Counted from the stretch's first letter, positions 46,753 through 59,160 are shown. The stretch: 64,000 nt of DNA from Paraspadella gotoi (GCA_051294375.1 CM119263.1:1753664-1817663); one strand, 5' to 3'. Made by a program: numbers and translations. Notes: generated by a model not told the origin, from the sequence alone.

Positions 46753-48091
46753 ACCTGCTTTGAATTTGACGATGAAACTTTTTGTGTCTCTGCGGAAATT
46801 TTTTTTCCCCTTTTGGTTGATGACAACCAAGAGTCAAGTCGTAATCGTTCACCCCCGCGATCTCTACCTCTGTCTCTCGCTTTCTTACTAACGTTAACTC
46901 TCTCTCTCTCTCTCTCTCNNNNNNNNNNNNNNNNNNNNNNNNNNNNNNNNNNNNNNNNNNNNNNNNNNNNNNNNNNNNNNNNNNNNNNNNNNNNNNNNNN
47001 NNNNNNNNNNNNNNNNNNNNNNNNNNNNNNNNNNNNNNNNNNNNNNNNNNNNNNNNNNNNNNNNNNNNNNNNNNNNNNNNNNNNNNNNNGAAATTTTTTT
47101 TTTTTTTTAATCATTAGACGTAGACAGAGATTATTTAAAAAATAAACTTGTCTGACTTTTGATGATGTAATGAAAACGAATTTTTGTAATTGTGAAATTC
47201 GTTTGTCCGGGTCGACGACCACACTTCACCATTTATTGTTTTTAAATATTAATTCTGAAAAAAAAGAAAATTAGAGAGAAACGAAATGTGGTAAAAGTTG
47301 AATAAATTAAAAAAAGTATACATAGAGGATGCATAGCAATATTATACCACTTCATTGATTGGGAAGCCAGGTACTCTGGGAGTGAATAGACGACACTGTC
47401 TTGATTGAAAGCTCGAAGGGTCCAGCTATGACATTATCTTGTGATGGAGGTCTTAAACGACCAAATTGCTGTTCAAAGTTTGATGCAATAGAGGTAATTT
47501 ATTCATTGAATGGATAATTTTGTACTGCTTGTACCAATTTCATGTTAACGAAAAGAAAACTAAAACTGGACAAACATATACATGGATAAACTAACAAACA
47601 GAAAAAAACTGACTTTGAAATGTTCAAGAGTTATTTAAAAAAAAAAACCACCAGGAGTTAATTCTGTTCTATTGTATCTCAGTCCCTTTTTCTTTCTTAA
47701 CTCGGAATTCTTGCAAGTGACAAATAAATTACGTGGATCTCACTGACTATCACGCCGCCACCGCCGCAGCCGTCTACGCCGCTGATCCTTCGATCCGCAG
47801 CAGCAAAGATTCGATCTCCCGATCTCCCGCGTCGGAGTTGACTGAAGATGACGACGCTGGGCGGCGCGGGTGTCGCCGGCAGATGGAGAAAAAAGTCGTG
47901 TGAGGTAAAGCGACAAAAGAACAAGGGAACGCGGAGTGGGAATTTCGATCAGAGAGAGAACAGATAACTGAACCAAGACTGACTGACAGATAGATATAGA
48001 CAGACTGATAAAATTGAAAAGAAAGATTTTAAACGACAGGGAAAATAGTAAGATTCAGGTATGAAAAAAAAAAAAAACCGTCGTGAGAAAA
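46118..48091. other. Intergenic with gap, microsatellites and one GC-rich patch
   Basis: Contains (GAC)n at 46703-46753 and a (CT)n run ending in an N gap (46897-46918; gap 46919-47089). An R3 copy lies at 47345-47545. A GC-rich, possibly exonic patch at 47730-47890 is open in several frames on both strands: + strand DYHAATAAAVYAADPS...MEKKVV, minus strand an exon with GTGAGA donor. The strand cannot be decided. Confidence 0.45.
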
Positions 48092-49131
48092 ATAGTTTTA
48101 AAACTTATACGAGCAACAATTGGAGACGTTTTTAAAGAATGAAAAACACTAAAATAGCATTAAAATATCAAACAAATTCAAATTAATATAATTATTGGTA
48201 AAACTTGTTTATAATTTGTACGGGTATTAAACCTTAATATCCCCGTTTAGAATGAACATTATTGAACATTTATTTCGAGGCGACCAGAAAACAATCTTAC
48301 TAAAAAAATATAAATCTTAAAATTTAGGTAAAATAAAGTAAAAAAGTTTAGAGAAAAGGAGTGGTCATTTTATAATATTGAAGCATTCCGTTGATAGGCA
48401 ATCCAAGTGCTCTGTATCTGCAAGTAAATAAACTAATAATCTTTTAATCTTTAATCTTTTAATCTTTTAATCTTTTAATCTTTTAATCGGCCTTAATCCG
48501 CAGATACCAATCCAAAGTAAGGGTCCTATTAGCTTATTTATTAAATTAATAGATAATTTTATATTGGTTATACCAATTTAATATGACATATTCTTGTAAG
48601 ATATAATAANNNNNNNNNNATAGTTTTAAAAGTTATACGAGCAACAATTGGAGACGCTTTTAAAGAATGAAAAACACTAAAATAACATTAAAAAATTAAA
48701 AAATCAAACAAATTCAAATTAATATAATTATTGGTAAACCTTATAAGTTTCAAAAATTGTTTATAATTTGTACGGGTATTAAACCTTAAAATCCCCGTTT
48801 AGAATGAACATTATTGAACATTTATAAATCTTAAAATTCAGGTAAAATAAAGTAAAAAAGTTTAGAGAAAAGGAGTGGTCATTTTATAATATTGAACATG
48901 TGATAAAAATATAGTAGCATTCCGTTGATAGGCAATCCAAGTGCTATGCATCTGCAAGTAATTTAATTAAACTAATAATAATAATCTTTTAATTTTTTAA
49001 TCTTTTAAGAGTCATTAACCCGCAAATACCAATCCAAAGTAAGGGCCTTATTAACTTATTGATTGAATTGATGGATAATTTTATATTGCTTATACCAATT
49101 TAATATGACATATTCTTGTAAGATATAAATG
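48092..49131 (+). repeat. ~515-bp direct duplication split by an N gap
   Basis: 48092-48609 and 48620-49131 match along their length: ATACGAGCAACAATTGGAGAC, TTGTACGGGTATTAAACCTT, GTTTAGAGAAAAGGAGTGGTC, then an R3 unit and ATTCTTGTAAGATATAA. Small indels distinguish them. The copies meet at the 10-base gap, so this may be two alleles kept side by side rather than a true duplication. Confidence 0.85.
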
Positions 49132-49356
49132 AAAATAAATAATAGTAATTAAAGTCACACAATAATTTCCCACAATATTCTCCCATCGATAGCGTTTGAA
49201 AAAAAATAACAATTTTGAAAACAAAAAAATAAATTTAATCATTATGAATTATAGAACAAAAAAATCTAAATATGAAGCGAATCGCAAATCCCGACGTCGT
49301 GTCGGAAAAGTTTCATCTTTTTTTTTTTGAAGGATTTTTTGTTGTGTCGTTGGATT

Positions 49357-51042
49357 TTATCTTTGAGACGAGGCGTCACCACGGCGGCCATCTTCGCGCC
49401 CACCGCGACCGCGGGGCACCTGTGGGAAACTAGGGGACAGAAAAAGATAGACGAATGGGGATAGAAAAAGAGAGGAGAGAGAGAGAGAGGGAAGGGGATA
49501 GAAAAAGGAAGGGATGGATAGTGGAAGAAAATGAATACAACGGGGAAGAGAGAGAGAGTTACAATTTAATATTACCTATTATGGGTAAGGTAAGATAAGA
49601 TAAAAGAGTAGGAGAGAGAAAGAAAGGTAGATCAGTCAGAGGTAGAAAAAAGATTAAAGTGATTTTTTAAAAAGATTACGAGTAAAAAGAGAGTAAGAAA
49701 ATAGTTAAGGATTAGTAATAAAAAAGAGAGTAAGAAAATAGTTAAAGATTACTAATAAAAAAGATACAAATTAAACAGCATAAAAACAATGACGAAAAAA
49801 TCGTCAAGGATAGAAAAAGGATAATTTGAAAAAAAATGAAAGAAGGACAGAAGGATAGCAAGGATAGAAAAAGCATAAGTTTAAAAAAGGAGAGAAAGAC
49901 AGAAGAATAGCAGGGATAGAAAAAGGATAAGTTGAAAAAGGGAGAGAAAAACAGAAGGATAGCAAGGATAGAAAAAGCATAATTTGAAAAAAAGGACAAA
50001 AAGACAGAATGATAGCAAGGATAAAAAAAGTATAATTTGAAAAAAAAGACATAAAGACAGAAGGATAGCAAGGATAGAAAAAGCATAAGTTTAAAAAAAA
50101 GGATAGAAGAGCAGAAGGATAGCAAGGACAGAAAAAGCATAAGTTAAAAAATAGGACAGAAGGGCAGAAGGATAGCAAGGACAGAAAAAGCATAAATTAA
50201 AAAAAGGAAAGAAGGATAGCAAGGATAGTAAAAACATAATTTGAAAAAAGGAGAAAAAGACAAGGATAGCAATGATAGAAAAAGCATAATTTGAAAAAAA
50301 GGAGAAAAAGACAGAAGGATAGCAAGGATAGAAAAAGCAAAAGTTTAAAAAGAAGGATAAAAGAGCAGAAGGATATTAAGGACAGAAAAATCATATATTA
50401 AAAAAATGATAGAATGACAGAAGGATAGCAAGGATAGAAAAAGCATAAGTTAAAAAAAGAAAGGTGATAGCGAAAAGCGAAGGGAGAAAAAGATAATAAG
50501 ACGCAATCTGACATCGCGACCTGCGGAGCGAGAATGTGACAGACCCAATTCAGATCTCAACCAAGACTTATGAAGGATGATTCCTTCTAGGATTTCTCTT
50601 TTTATGTGAACATTCAAACTCTGAGGACATTTATTTCAACAAGCATATAAGGCGATATCAGGCGATATAAGGCGATATAAGGCGATTCAAGGCGATTTAA
50701 GGAAGGTTTAGATATTTTAATAATATTTTATTCGATTCACATAAATGTGAATAGAATGATTGGCGAAAAAATATCTTCCTTTCAAAGATTAAATAAAGAT
50801 TTAAGATTAATTAAAGATCAAATGAAATCAAACGGTTGATGTGAAAGACAAAAAATAAAATTACTAGACAAGTAACTAAAAAAAATGTAAGTTCAATTTG
50901 CAATGATTAACTGACTACGCGATTATACGTGAAGGCTGTTGAAAATTATGGACGCTTCGAAACCATAGTTCACCCTTTCATCTTTAAAGGTCAAAAACTT
51001 TCTTTCCATTCGGAGAAAAGAATCTCGTTTATGACGAAATGT

Positions 51043-51112
<70 letters not shown>

Positions 51113-51416
51113 CGGCGAATTATGGAGTTGGCTATCTTTTATGTTTCCTTTATCACATTGCGCCAGTTGAGGTGAAAGCGACTCGGACTTTTTCTTAATG
51201 GGATAACGAAAGAAATTTCTTGCTTATATTCTCCTTGGTTTTTTTTTAAATACTTAAAATCCGCCTGCTCCCAATTTATTTCTCTTTTTTTTTTCTTCCG
51301 TTTTTTATGAAAACAACATTAAAAACTCGGCTAAAAATGTAATAAAATGAGATTAAAATATGGCTAATTCAAATCACGTCCGACAGCCGCGATTATTTTA
51401 AAAGGCATAACGTTTT

Positions 51417-51500
<84 letters not shown>

Positions 51501-51832
51501 TCTCTCCCTCTCCGACTTATGACTACCATAATCTTTATTATTTGACGGAACCAGACGAGTAGTATTGACCGGCGTGGGTCGAATTGTCTTTTCCAACCTG
51601 ACCGGTTTTTATGCCTTCATTCGTTAATTTCCGATTTCCTCACGCATCCTTCATTCGTCAACTTCTCTCACCAGGATGAGTTAGAAAAATCATTTCCGTA
51701 TTAAGATTAATTTCATTTTCCAAGTTTAACGAGGAAGTCCAACGCTCAACGAGACGGAAGGGAAAAACTCACAGCGGACTGATAGATCTTCGTTGTCGTC
51801 GTTGTTGTCGTCTTCGTCGTCGTCGTCGTCAT
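49357..51832 (-). CDS. Possible two-exon mini-gene, Thr-rich start and RGG-like end
   Basis: Candidate exon 1 is 51832-51773: ATG, a (ACG/ACA)n Thr run with two Lys, then KIYQSA and a strong donor GCT|GTGAGT. Candidate last exon is 49419-49357, after TTTCCCACAG: VPRGRGGREDGRRGDASSQR and a stop. Both boundaries are phase 0, so they can join to a 40-residue protein. More exons may be missed between them, where a 53-base satellite lies. The Arg/Gly end recalls RGG-box RNA-binding proteins, but the match is short. The Thr run may just be a (GTC)n microsatellite. Both splice signals are good; the gene as a whole is a guess. Confidence 0.3.
49803..50460. repeat. 53-bp minisatellite, about twelve units
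   Basis: The unit contains ATAGCAAGGATAGAAAAAGC, then ATAA(G)TTT plus an A-run and GGA(G/T)A(A/G)AAGACAGAAGG. Starts recur about every 53 bases (49855, 49906, 49959, 50012, 50067, 50120). Minus-strand frames read as repeating LFLSLLSFC hydrophobic protein, an artefact of the pyrimidine-rich strand. Confidence 0.9.
51042..51108. repeat. (CT)n microsatellite
   Basis: Pure CT run in the presumed intron or intergenic DNA. A second, 51419-51510, ends in CCCTCTCTCCCTCTCC. Confidence 0.9.
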
Positions 51833-53709
51833 TTGTTGCTGTTGTACACCAGAAATCGTGCAATCATTAAGCCTCTCATTTTATTAATCTTTGAAAAAAT
51901 TAGATACTTCAAATTTGTACACATTGCACTCAAAGCGATTTACAAACGTAACGCCGTAGCCACTGGTTTTTAATTTATTCGATCCCCGTCATCCAAGTAC
52001 AATAATTTTTTAAAAAAATGTAGACATTTTCCCGACTCGAACCCCGGACCTTTTAACCCATTCCACCTCCGTTTTTCTCTCTCTGTCGAAACGGCTCGTC
52101 CGACGTGGCTCTACCGCCCCCCCCCACCCTCCCCACGGCATCCCACCATCGCCCCTGGATTCCTATATTATTCATAATCGGTCCACGAATTAAAACCGCA
52201 TTTTTCGCGGCTAATTCTTCTTTTTTCTTTTTTCGTCAAAAGAGATTATTCGGGACGGGGTTCGAACCCTGGACCTCCCGCTGGTGTTCGCAAAAGAAGG
52301 AGACGTCGGGGTTGATCTTCTCTCGGAAGAAAATCGATGCTTTTTACGAGAGAATCCAATCGGGAGGAAAAAGGGAAAGATAAATAAAACTGGGTCAAAG
52401 AGCAGCAAAGGGGTTCGTCGTGGCGTACTGAGTCTTGTGTGGCGTAGTGAGGAATTGAGAGTGGTGTAGTAAAGGCTTGCGTGGCGTAGTGAGGGTTGGT
52501 GAGTAGTGGTGAGAGCTGATGTGACGTTGAGAATTATTGTGGCTTAAAAAGAGCTGATGTGGCGTAGTGATTGCTCGTGAGTAGTCAGGGCGTAATATGA
52601 CTTGGATATGGCGGGTTCCTGTGGCATACTGAAGAAGTATTGTATTTTGTTATCGCCATCAACACGCAAAGGGAAAAATCTTTCTAACTGAACAATGTTG
52701 TTTCTCCAAAGTCAAGCATCTAACTGTCAACAATGTAAACTGATTCAAGACTAAAAAGTTTAACTTATTTACTCTCTCTTCAATACGAAAAATATAAATG
52801 TTACAATTTAAATTACAACTAAAAGATTAAGTTTTAACGATTTGTCGGCGACCGACGATGTCAGACTGGTGATTCCCGGTTTTTTTTTTGTCTTTGTTTT
52901 TGTTTTTGTTTTTTTTTTGTTTTAAGGCGCTTTTATGTTGTTGTTGCTGTGAATGTTTTCCGTGGCTTTAGAACAATAGGAACAAAACAGAGGGAGGATC
53001 GGGATAGTACGAAATAGAGTGGGTATACTATATAAACAAAATATACAGCGAAATTTGGAATAATACAGTTAATAATACTACACGGTGTTACGATTAGTTT
53101 TGAAATTTCTCGGACTGGTTCAATGGATTCCCTTTAATTTCCTTCCCAAAAATGATACAGGGTTTGTTTTTAAGTATAAAAATTAGGTGATCTGTACAAA
53201 ATAAGATTACAAATAGTTACTCGAATACTATATCAAAAATAATACCAAAAAACTTTTTTTTTGTAAATGTTTAAAAATAATGGACAACCGTCGTGGGAGG
53301 ACTGAAATACAGTAAAGAGGGTTTAGAGCGAAAATTAAAAAAGTGGGGAGTCTCTAAATAGAGCGGATCTAAGGTACAGGGGGGGAGAAACTTGTTTTCG
53401 CTCAAAGAATCGAATCTCAATGAGATCTGAGGCTCAAACAAAAATTACAATAATACGAACTTTTTTTTCGAGGAAGCGAAATATTTAAGATAAAGAGAAA
53501 AAGCCTTTTTACTTTGTAAATTAAAAATACGCCGATAAGTTCGTGTTATTGTATTGTTTGAAGATATTTATAAAAAAGGTTTTTTGCTGTAATAGTGTTA
53601 ATTTTTTTTTCTGGTGAAGATAAAAGTAGATTTTTTTTTTCTAAATTTGTTTTGCCAATTTTTTTTAGTAAAGTGACTCTTGTCCTTTGGTTTTAATTAA
53701 AAAATCTCG
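51833..53709. other. Intergenic with tRNA-like B-box remnants and a minisatellite
   Basis: On the minus strand 52051-52028 reads AGGTCCGGGGTTCGAGTC and 52278-52254 AGGTCCAGGGTTCGAACCCC. Both are B-box-like, without a matching A box at the right distance, and look like decayed SINE heads. A GTGGCGTAGTGA minisatellite lies at 52420-52580. Past 52800 the sequence is AT-rich, without exons. Confidence 0.5.
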
Positions 53710-54307
53710 TCACAATTTCTTGTTGAGAATTTTGATTCCGGCCTTCATGTAACCCTCGTTCTCGACTTCGTTGTCGTACCGTCTCGACTTTCCCTAGAGG
53801 TGGATTGAAATTAATTAAAAATCAATCAATCAATCACGCAATCATCTAATTCATTATTCAATAAATTTTTCAATAAATCATTAAATAAATTAATAATTCA
53901 ACTTATGAATCAACTAATTAATCAATAAAAAATCAATCAATCAATCAATCAATAAAATAAATAAACAATCAATCAATAAATCAACCCATCAATCAGAGAT
54001 TTACACAAAAATAACAAGGTACATTCAAAAAAAATTCAACCCCAACATTGAAATCAATTAAGGTGAAACCAAGCAATGATTGCCTCACCCTCTCCGCTCT
54101 ACTGAAGGTGGGAACGACGTTGCTCATGGCGGCGTCTTCGTCGAGCGACTCGTCGCCGCTTCCTTCCGCCTCGCCGCTGCCCTCCACGCCCGCCGAGATT
54201 TGCGGTTGGCCGGGCGGCGGCTTTCGCGGCTCAGCCCTGAAGGCACGGGGAAAACATTACATTAATGTATAATAGTTTATAATAGTATATAAGACGCAAG
54301 TTAAAAC

Positions 54308-54379
<72 letters not shown>

Positions 54380-54445
54380 CATGAAATTATCATTACTTGG
54401 GCGCGAAAACGCAAGTTAAAACGGTGAGAGAGAGAAAGAAGAGAG

Positions 54446-54523
<78 letters not shown>

Positions 54524-56968
54524 CATGAAATTATGATACTTGGGCGCGAAGACGCAAGTTAAAACGGTGACGAGCTTTGTGTCTCCAACGTAGCAAGTCG
54601 GAAAGATGGCGCATCCCAACCGTTTCGATTGCAGCAACTGAAAAACAAAATATATATTTTTTAATGACTCTTTAATGAAACTATAAAATATAACGTTCAA
54701 GAACGTTTAAAAATCAGTTATCAAAATCATAAAAACCAGAAACAGTTAAAAATAAAAGATATTTAGAAATTATTACAAGAAAAAGATATATGAAAGTAGA
54801 TACTTTAAAACTAAGAAAGTTGACTACAACATTATTTTTAAAATTAATTTATTAATAGAATAGAATAGAATAGAATAGAATAGAATAGAATAGAATAGAA
54901 TAGAATAGAATAGAATAGAATAGAATAAAATAGCTTGATCATTGAACATTGATCAATGATCATAAACTTCAGACTTTAACACACGGTTTCTTTGTATTTC
55001 ATTTCCTCTTCCCACAATGCATAATCAATATTTTTCATAATTTGCGCAATAAGCGCCAACTACAGCGAAGTAAGAATATATCGCGCCATCTACTTAAAGA
55101 CACAATCTAAAACGCAACCATCCAATTTTAAATTTCGAAAAGAAATACACTTCAAACTTCAAACAATGGGTCCACCTGATCGTGCTCGAAGGAATCATAT
55201 CCCTTTTTGTACCAAGACTTGACGATGGCGCTAATGTCGCTCCACTGATTAGCGTAAGGGTCTCCTGGCGTTCGTGGAGTGTACCCGAGAAGGCCACCGA
55301 CCTGGAAAGGTCCAGCGAAAAATAATAAGAATAAATAATAATAATAATAATAATAAATGAATAATAAGAAAATTGTTTATTAGTTTTTAATTGCTTTTTT
55401 TTTATGATCTTTCGCTTTTTAAGTCATAAGTTACGATGCACATTGGAATTTCCTCTCTTGTGATATATTATTTTGTGTATTCATTAATATGCTGATATTG
55501 GTCTTTGGTTTTTTTCTGAGAAACTTGAAGAGACCGGGATAGGAATGGTGGCCATATGCATTCTCCATACCCGATTTCCGTCAGTCGCCTTGATTTTAGA
55601 TCCGGCGGTGAGGCTGCTATTGGTCTTTGACCGACCCGTCGCTTTTAAGCAAGGACTTAGTGGATTAAAATCCACCAACCGTTCATCAGCGGCCATTGTG
55701 CTGGATGCAAGTCATTCCCCTCCCAACCCAAAGGTCCGGGATTCTAGCCCGGGGGTCACCTAGCAGTTAAGAGGGACGGGGCGCTTAGCCCGCCTGTAAC
55801 ACGGTGTTTCAGCCTGATCCGAAGCTCAGGGACTGCTTATATTGAACGGTTCTGTCACTAACACATAGAAATAATTACTGTCTCTTCATTGGTGAGCCCG
55901 ACTTCCAATAAAAAGACAGTAATTATTGTTATGTGTTAATGACAAAACCATTCAATATAAGCAGTCCCTGAGCTTCGAATGAGGCTGTAACACTGTGTTA
56001 CAGGCGGGTTAAGTGCCCCGTCCCTCTTAACTGCTAGGCGACCACCGGGCTAGAACCTCCGGCACCAATGGCCGCTGATGAACGGTTGTTGGATTTTAGT
56101 CCACCATAGACTGCTACGACCAGGAAGAGAACCCTAGACCTTGGGGTTTCGGGAAGTGATGCGTTAGCCCCAGCTTTATCCAACGAATTATGATACACTA
56201 CAAACTTATATTATCTATAATGTTAAAACGATATGAATAATTCCTTGGCGAAAGTTGAGCATTTCCAATTCACACAACTATGAACCATGGTTATTAAGCA
56301 TTAACTTACTTCGTGTCCAAAGTAGAGTTGGAAATGTCTCTGGAATCTGGAGACGACCGCCCAGCCCCAAGTGGCCGAGGAGTGGGTGATCATTCCGCAC
56401 TCGCACTCAAGCCCCGCTGTGTTCTCTAACTTTCGGTCCCACGACTGAAGAGAATTGAAAACAAAAGGTAAACCCGAGAAATATTTGACGACAGAGGGAA
56501 TCAGTGACGGATGAGGAGAAAAACAAATTATTCTCACATAATCCAACAAAACATATTTTTTTGAAAAACTTATATATCTCATTAACGGTTAAAAGTTAAA
56601 AATTTCTTTTAGAGACCAAATTGATAAAAGATCATGACTGATTTTGTTTCCGGTATTAATTTAACAAAAATTCTTCTTGTCTGCCTCCAACAGCCAGCCC
56701 CCCCCATCTCCCCACATCCCACAACCCCTTTGCCACATCCCACAACCCCCTTGCCACATCCCACTACCCCCTTGCCACCATCTCGACTGACCGCCTTGAC
56801 GTCGACGCCCTGCTCCGCCTTGAGTTTGTTCACCAGCGCCACGATCCTTTCCTTGTCCTTTTTGAAAAGGGCGTAGCCGCGTCCCTGCGCCGGCGTCGGC
56901 GCCCACAGCAGCGCCGTCAACAGCAGCAGCGGCGCCGCGCGACAGAAATTCGCAGAAACGTAAACAAC
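53710..56968 (-). CDS. CAP/SCP-domain secreted protein gene B, Met exon missing
   Basis: Minus-strand exons in phase: 56968-56792, 56444-56310, 55301-55176, 54637-54540, 54236-54089, 53793-53710 (stop). The first seen exon enters in phase 0 after CACTTCAG, so the Met exon lies upstream, unidentified. It gives a signal core APLLLLTALLWAPTPAQG, then DKERIVALVNKLKAEQGVDV, the usual CAP opening. Then: SWDRKLENTAGLECECGMIT; FGHEVGG where the family has a GEN motif; WSDISAIVKSWYKKGYD; SKRLGCAIFPTC and TVLTCVFAPK, the CAP C-terminal cysteines. The histidine expected in the family's HYTQ motif is reduced to EHDQ. After the domain comes an acidic, Gly/Ser-rich tail (GSGDESLDEDAA). Intron positions match gene A, about 10 kb downstream in sense. 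Known: CAP proteins are secreted; no specific role is inferred. Confidence 0.8.
54290..54523. repeat. (GA)n arrays built on duplicated exon-4 ends of CAP gene B
   Basis: The word GACGCAAGTTAAAACGGTGA occurs in exon 4 (54551-54570) and again, with one base changed, at about 54292 and 54408. In the copies it runs straight into GA arrays ending GCATGAAATTAT. Each unit therefore holds an exon fragment, and the middle one also a donor (AAGTAATG), plus a GA array. Confidence 0.85.
54857..54931. repeat. (GAATA)n pentanucleotide array
   Basis: About fifteen GAATA units, in intron 3 of CAP gene B. Confidence 0.95.
55665..56107. mobile_element. Two SINE-1 copies in inverted, tail-to-tail arrangement
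   Basis: The left copy (+) contains CATCAGCGGCCATTG, AAAGGTCCGGGATTCTAGCC (a T-arm-like stem CCGGG-ATTCTAG-CCCGG, so a B box), CACCTAGCAGTTAAGAGGGA, CTGTAACACGGTG and GAAGCTCAGGGACTGCTTAT. The right copy is its reverse complement, with matching ends GGTTGTTGGATTTTAGTCCAC and GGATTAAAATCCACCAACC. A ~30-base centre (CATTGGTGAGCCCGACTTCC) separates them. The pair forms a ~440-base hairpin in intron 2 of CAP gene B. An A box (TGGTGC, GGAGG) precedes the B box in better copies. Confidence 0.8.
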
Positions 56969-57076
56969 CTGAAGTGAGGGTAAAGTAAACAAAGATTCCG
57001 GGTGGTTTCTTTCTTTTTTGGTCGTAAAGGGATAGAATAGAAAGAGGGGGAATTTATTAGGGGTAGAGAAAGGGAG

Positions 57077-57123
<47 letters not shown>

Positions 57124-58250
57124 AGGAGAGAGAGAGAGAGAGAGAGAGAGTTGAGAGGGTAGAGAGGCGAATGGGGAGAGAGAGCATCGGTTGGAATTTA
57201 AGGAGAAAAGTAGAAAAATAACTTTAAAAAAAAAGGGGGGGAAAGTAAAAGAGAATTTAAGACTGGGAGACCGGTAGCGATTTTTAAGAAAAAAAAATAT
57301 TCAAATTACGGTATGTGTTTTTTTTTGGCGTTGGCCTCTGGAAATTTATTTTATTCATGTTTTGACTTTCGAGAAAATTTATAAAATTTGGGACATTTTC
57401 AAACTCGGATAAATTTGTATTTATTGATTTTTGATTATTTGATATCATTAAAACAATTTTCATTTTTCTAAAAATAATTATTTTTACTATCAATTTTTGA
57501 TGTTAGCATCGAGAGGAACGGATAGATGATCTGACGGACAGACATACAGACAGACAAACAGAGAAACGGATAGACGAAGTCAAAAAAATTGAGAAAACGA
57601 TAATATTTTATTTACTTTTTGACGATGTTTTGTCGAAAAAAAATCAGAAAACCATTAAAACCAGTAAAAAAAATAATTTTGAAATATTTAAAATATTTTA
57701 AGAAAACTAAAGCTTTATGAAAATTTCCGACTTACCAAACATCGTATTTTAACATAAGTTAAAAACATGTACAATTTTCAATATATTATTCGAAATTAAG
57801 CACTTAGTTAAACCACGCTTTAACATAGGTTTGTAACGATTTAATTATTTACCATATCTCCCATTAGAAACAGCTCCTTTTAATTTTTTATTTTAATTAT
57901 TTACCATATCTCTCATTAGAAACAGCTCCATTTCCTCGGATTAATCATTCTCCGAGTTTTGCGCATCGATCAAAAGATAAAAAACTTTTCTCCATCACCA
58001 GTTTTGTTTTTTTGTTTTTTTTTATTAATAATTTACGAAACCTGGAAAAGTTATAAAAATTAACGTCGACTTAAAAGGAAAAGAAAAATATTTAACGAAA
58101 CGACGATTGAACTAAAATATTTGGGCCTTATTTTCCCAGAACGCCCCGTTCCATCTTAAAATTGGAATTAATTTATTTTTTTCTTTTCATTGTGTTATTT
58201 ATTTGAGGTAGAAAATGAATTGTTTATTAACATACAACAAATTTTATTAT

Positions 58251-58378
58251 AAAACATTAATTTTGGACGTGTTTTGGCTTTAATGTAAGCCTTCATCAAT
58301 TCACTTTTACGCTAATAAATGCTTACATTAAAGCCGAACATATCCGAAAATTATATTTTATAATAAAAATTGTTATAT
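58251..58378. mobile_element. Small foldback element, AT-rich arms
   Basis: Arms AAATTTTATTATAAAACATT...GGCTTTAATGTAAGC and GCTTACATTAAAGCC...TTTTATAATAAAAATTGTT are imperfect reverse complements of about 55 bases around a loop with CTTCATCAATTC. It resembles the 4909-5102 element in plan, including a CTTCATC word by the loop, but not in arm sequence. Confidence 0.7.
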
Positions 58379-58740
58379 TTTAAAACACCATTCATTTTTA
58401 CCTGAATTAAATAGTTGAATTAAAATTTAAATTAGAGATTAGAGTTAGGAATTAGGTTAGTGAATAAGATTAAGGATTAAGTTAGTGATTAGGGTAAAGG
58501 ATTAAGGTTTGGGATTAAGGTTTAGGATTAAGGTTTAGGATTAGGTATTAAGGTTAAGAATTAAGGTTTAAAATTAGGGTTAATGATTGTATTAAAAGTT
58601 TAAAAACTATTTAAGCTCAATACATTATGATTAAAATTAAATTACGTGATAAAGAAATAGAAACGGGGCGCTCTCGGAAAAAAAAGCCAAATGAAATGTA
58701 ATCCCGATTATAAATAAAGAATTAATAATTTGAGATAAAA

Positions 58741-59160
58741 TCACGACGAGCGACGTCGAGATCCCCGCTGTGATGAAGCGAGACGGAAACGGAAGGGTCG
58801 ACGACGACGACGACGATGAACGAACTATGATGACGATGACGACGATACTCGACAATGATGGACGATGAGAGCGATGATGATGACGACGACAGAGACGATG
58901 AGGACGACGACGATGATAACGACGATGACGACGACGACGATGATGACGACGACGATGATGACAACGAGGATGACGACGATGACGATGACGACGACGACGA
59001 TGACGACGAAGACAGATGACGACGACGAAGATGACGACGAAGACGATGTCGACAATGATGACGACGACGGGTGATGACGACGAAGACGACGCGACGACCG
59101 ACGACGATGATGACGACGATGATGACGACGACGATGATGATGATGATTACTTTTTTTAAC
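58741..59160. repeat. Imperfect GAC/GAT trinucleotide array
   Basis: About 400 bases of GACGACGATGA-type repeat with scattered variants, open in several frames on both strands (poly-Asp/Thr, poly-Ser/Val). No splice or start context supports translation. Confidence 0.85.

Noticed and set aside
49742-50394. Repeating hydrophobic minus-strand frames that look like a membrane protein
   Set aside because: Produced by a 53-bp purine-rich minisatellite. Frames shift between units and no splice or start context supports them.
52249-52280. tRNA gene suggested by GGTTCGAACCC on the minus strand
   Set aside because: The T stem pairs only partly, and there is no A box or acceptor stem. Better read as a SINE remnant.
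57069-57187. ATG at 57187 (-) as the start of CAP gene B by read-through
   Set aside because: It would add about 70 residues of Ser/Leu repeat from a GA array ahead of the signal peptide, across a good intron acceptor at 56969-56970.
57733-57743. ATGTTTG|GTAAGT as the missing first exon of CAP gene B
   Set aside because: It ends in phase 1, while the next exon needs phase 0. Joining gives an Ala/Gly-rich nonsense frame.
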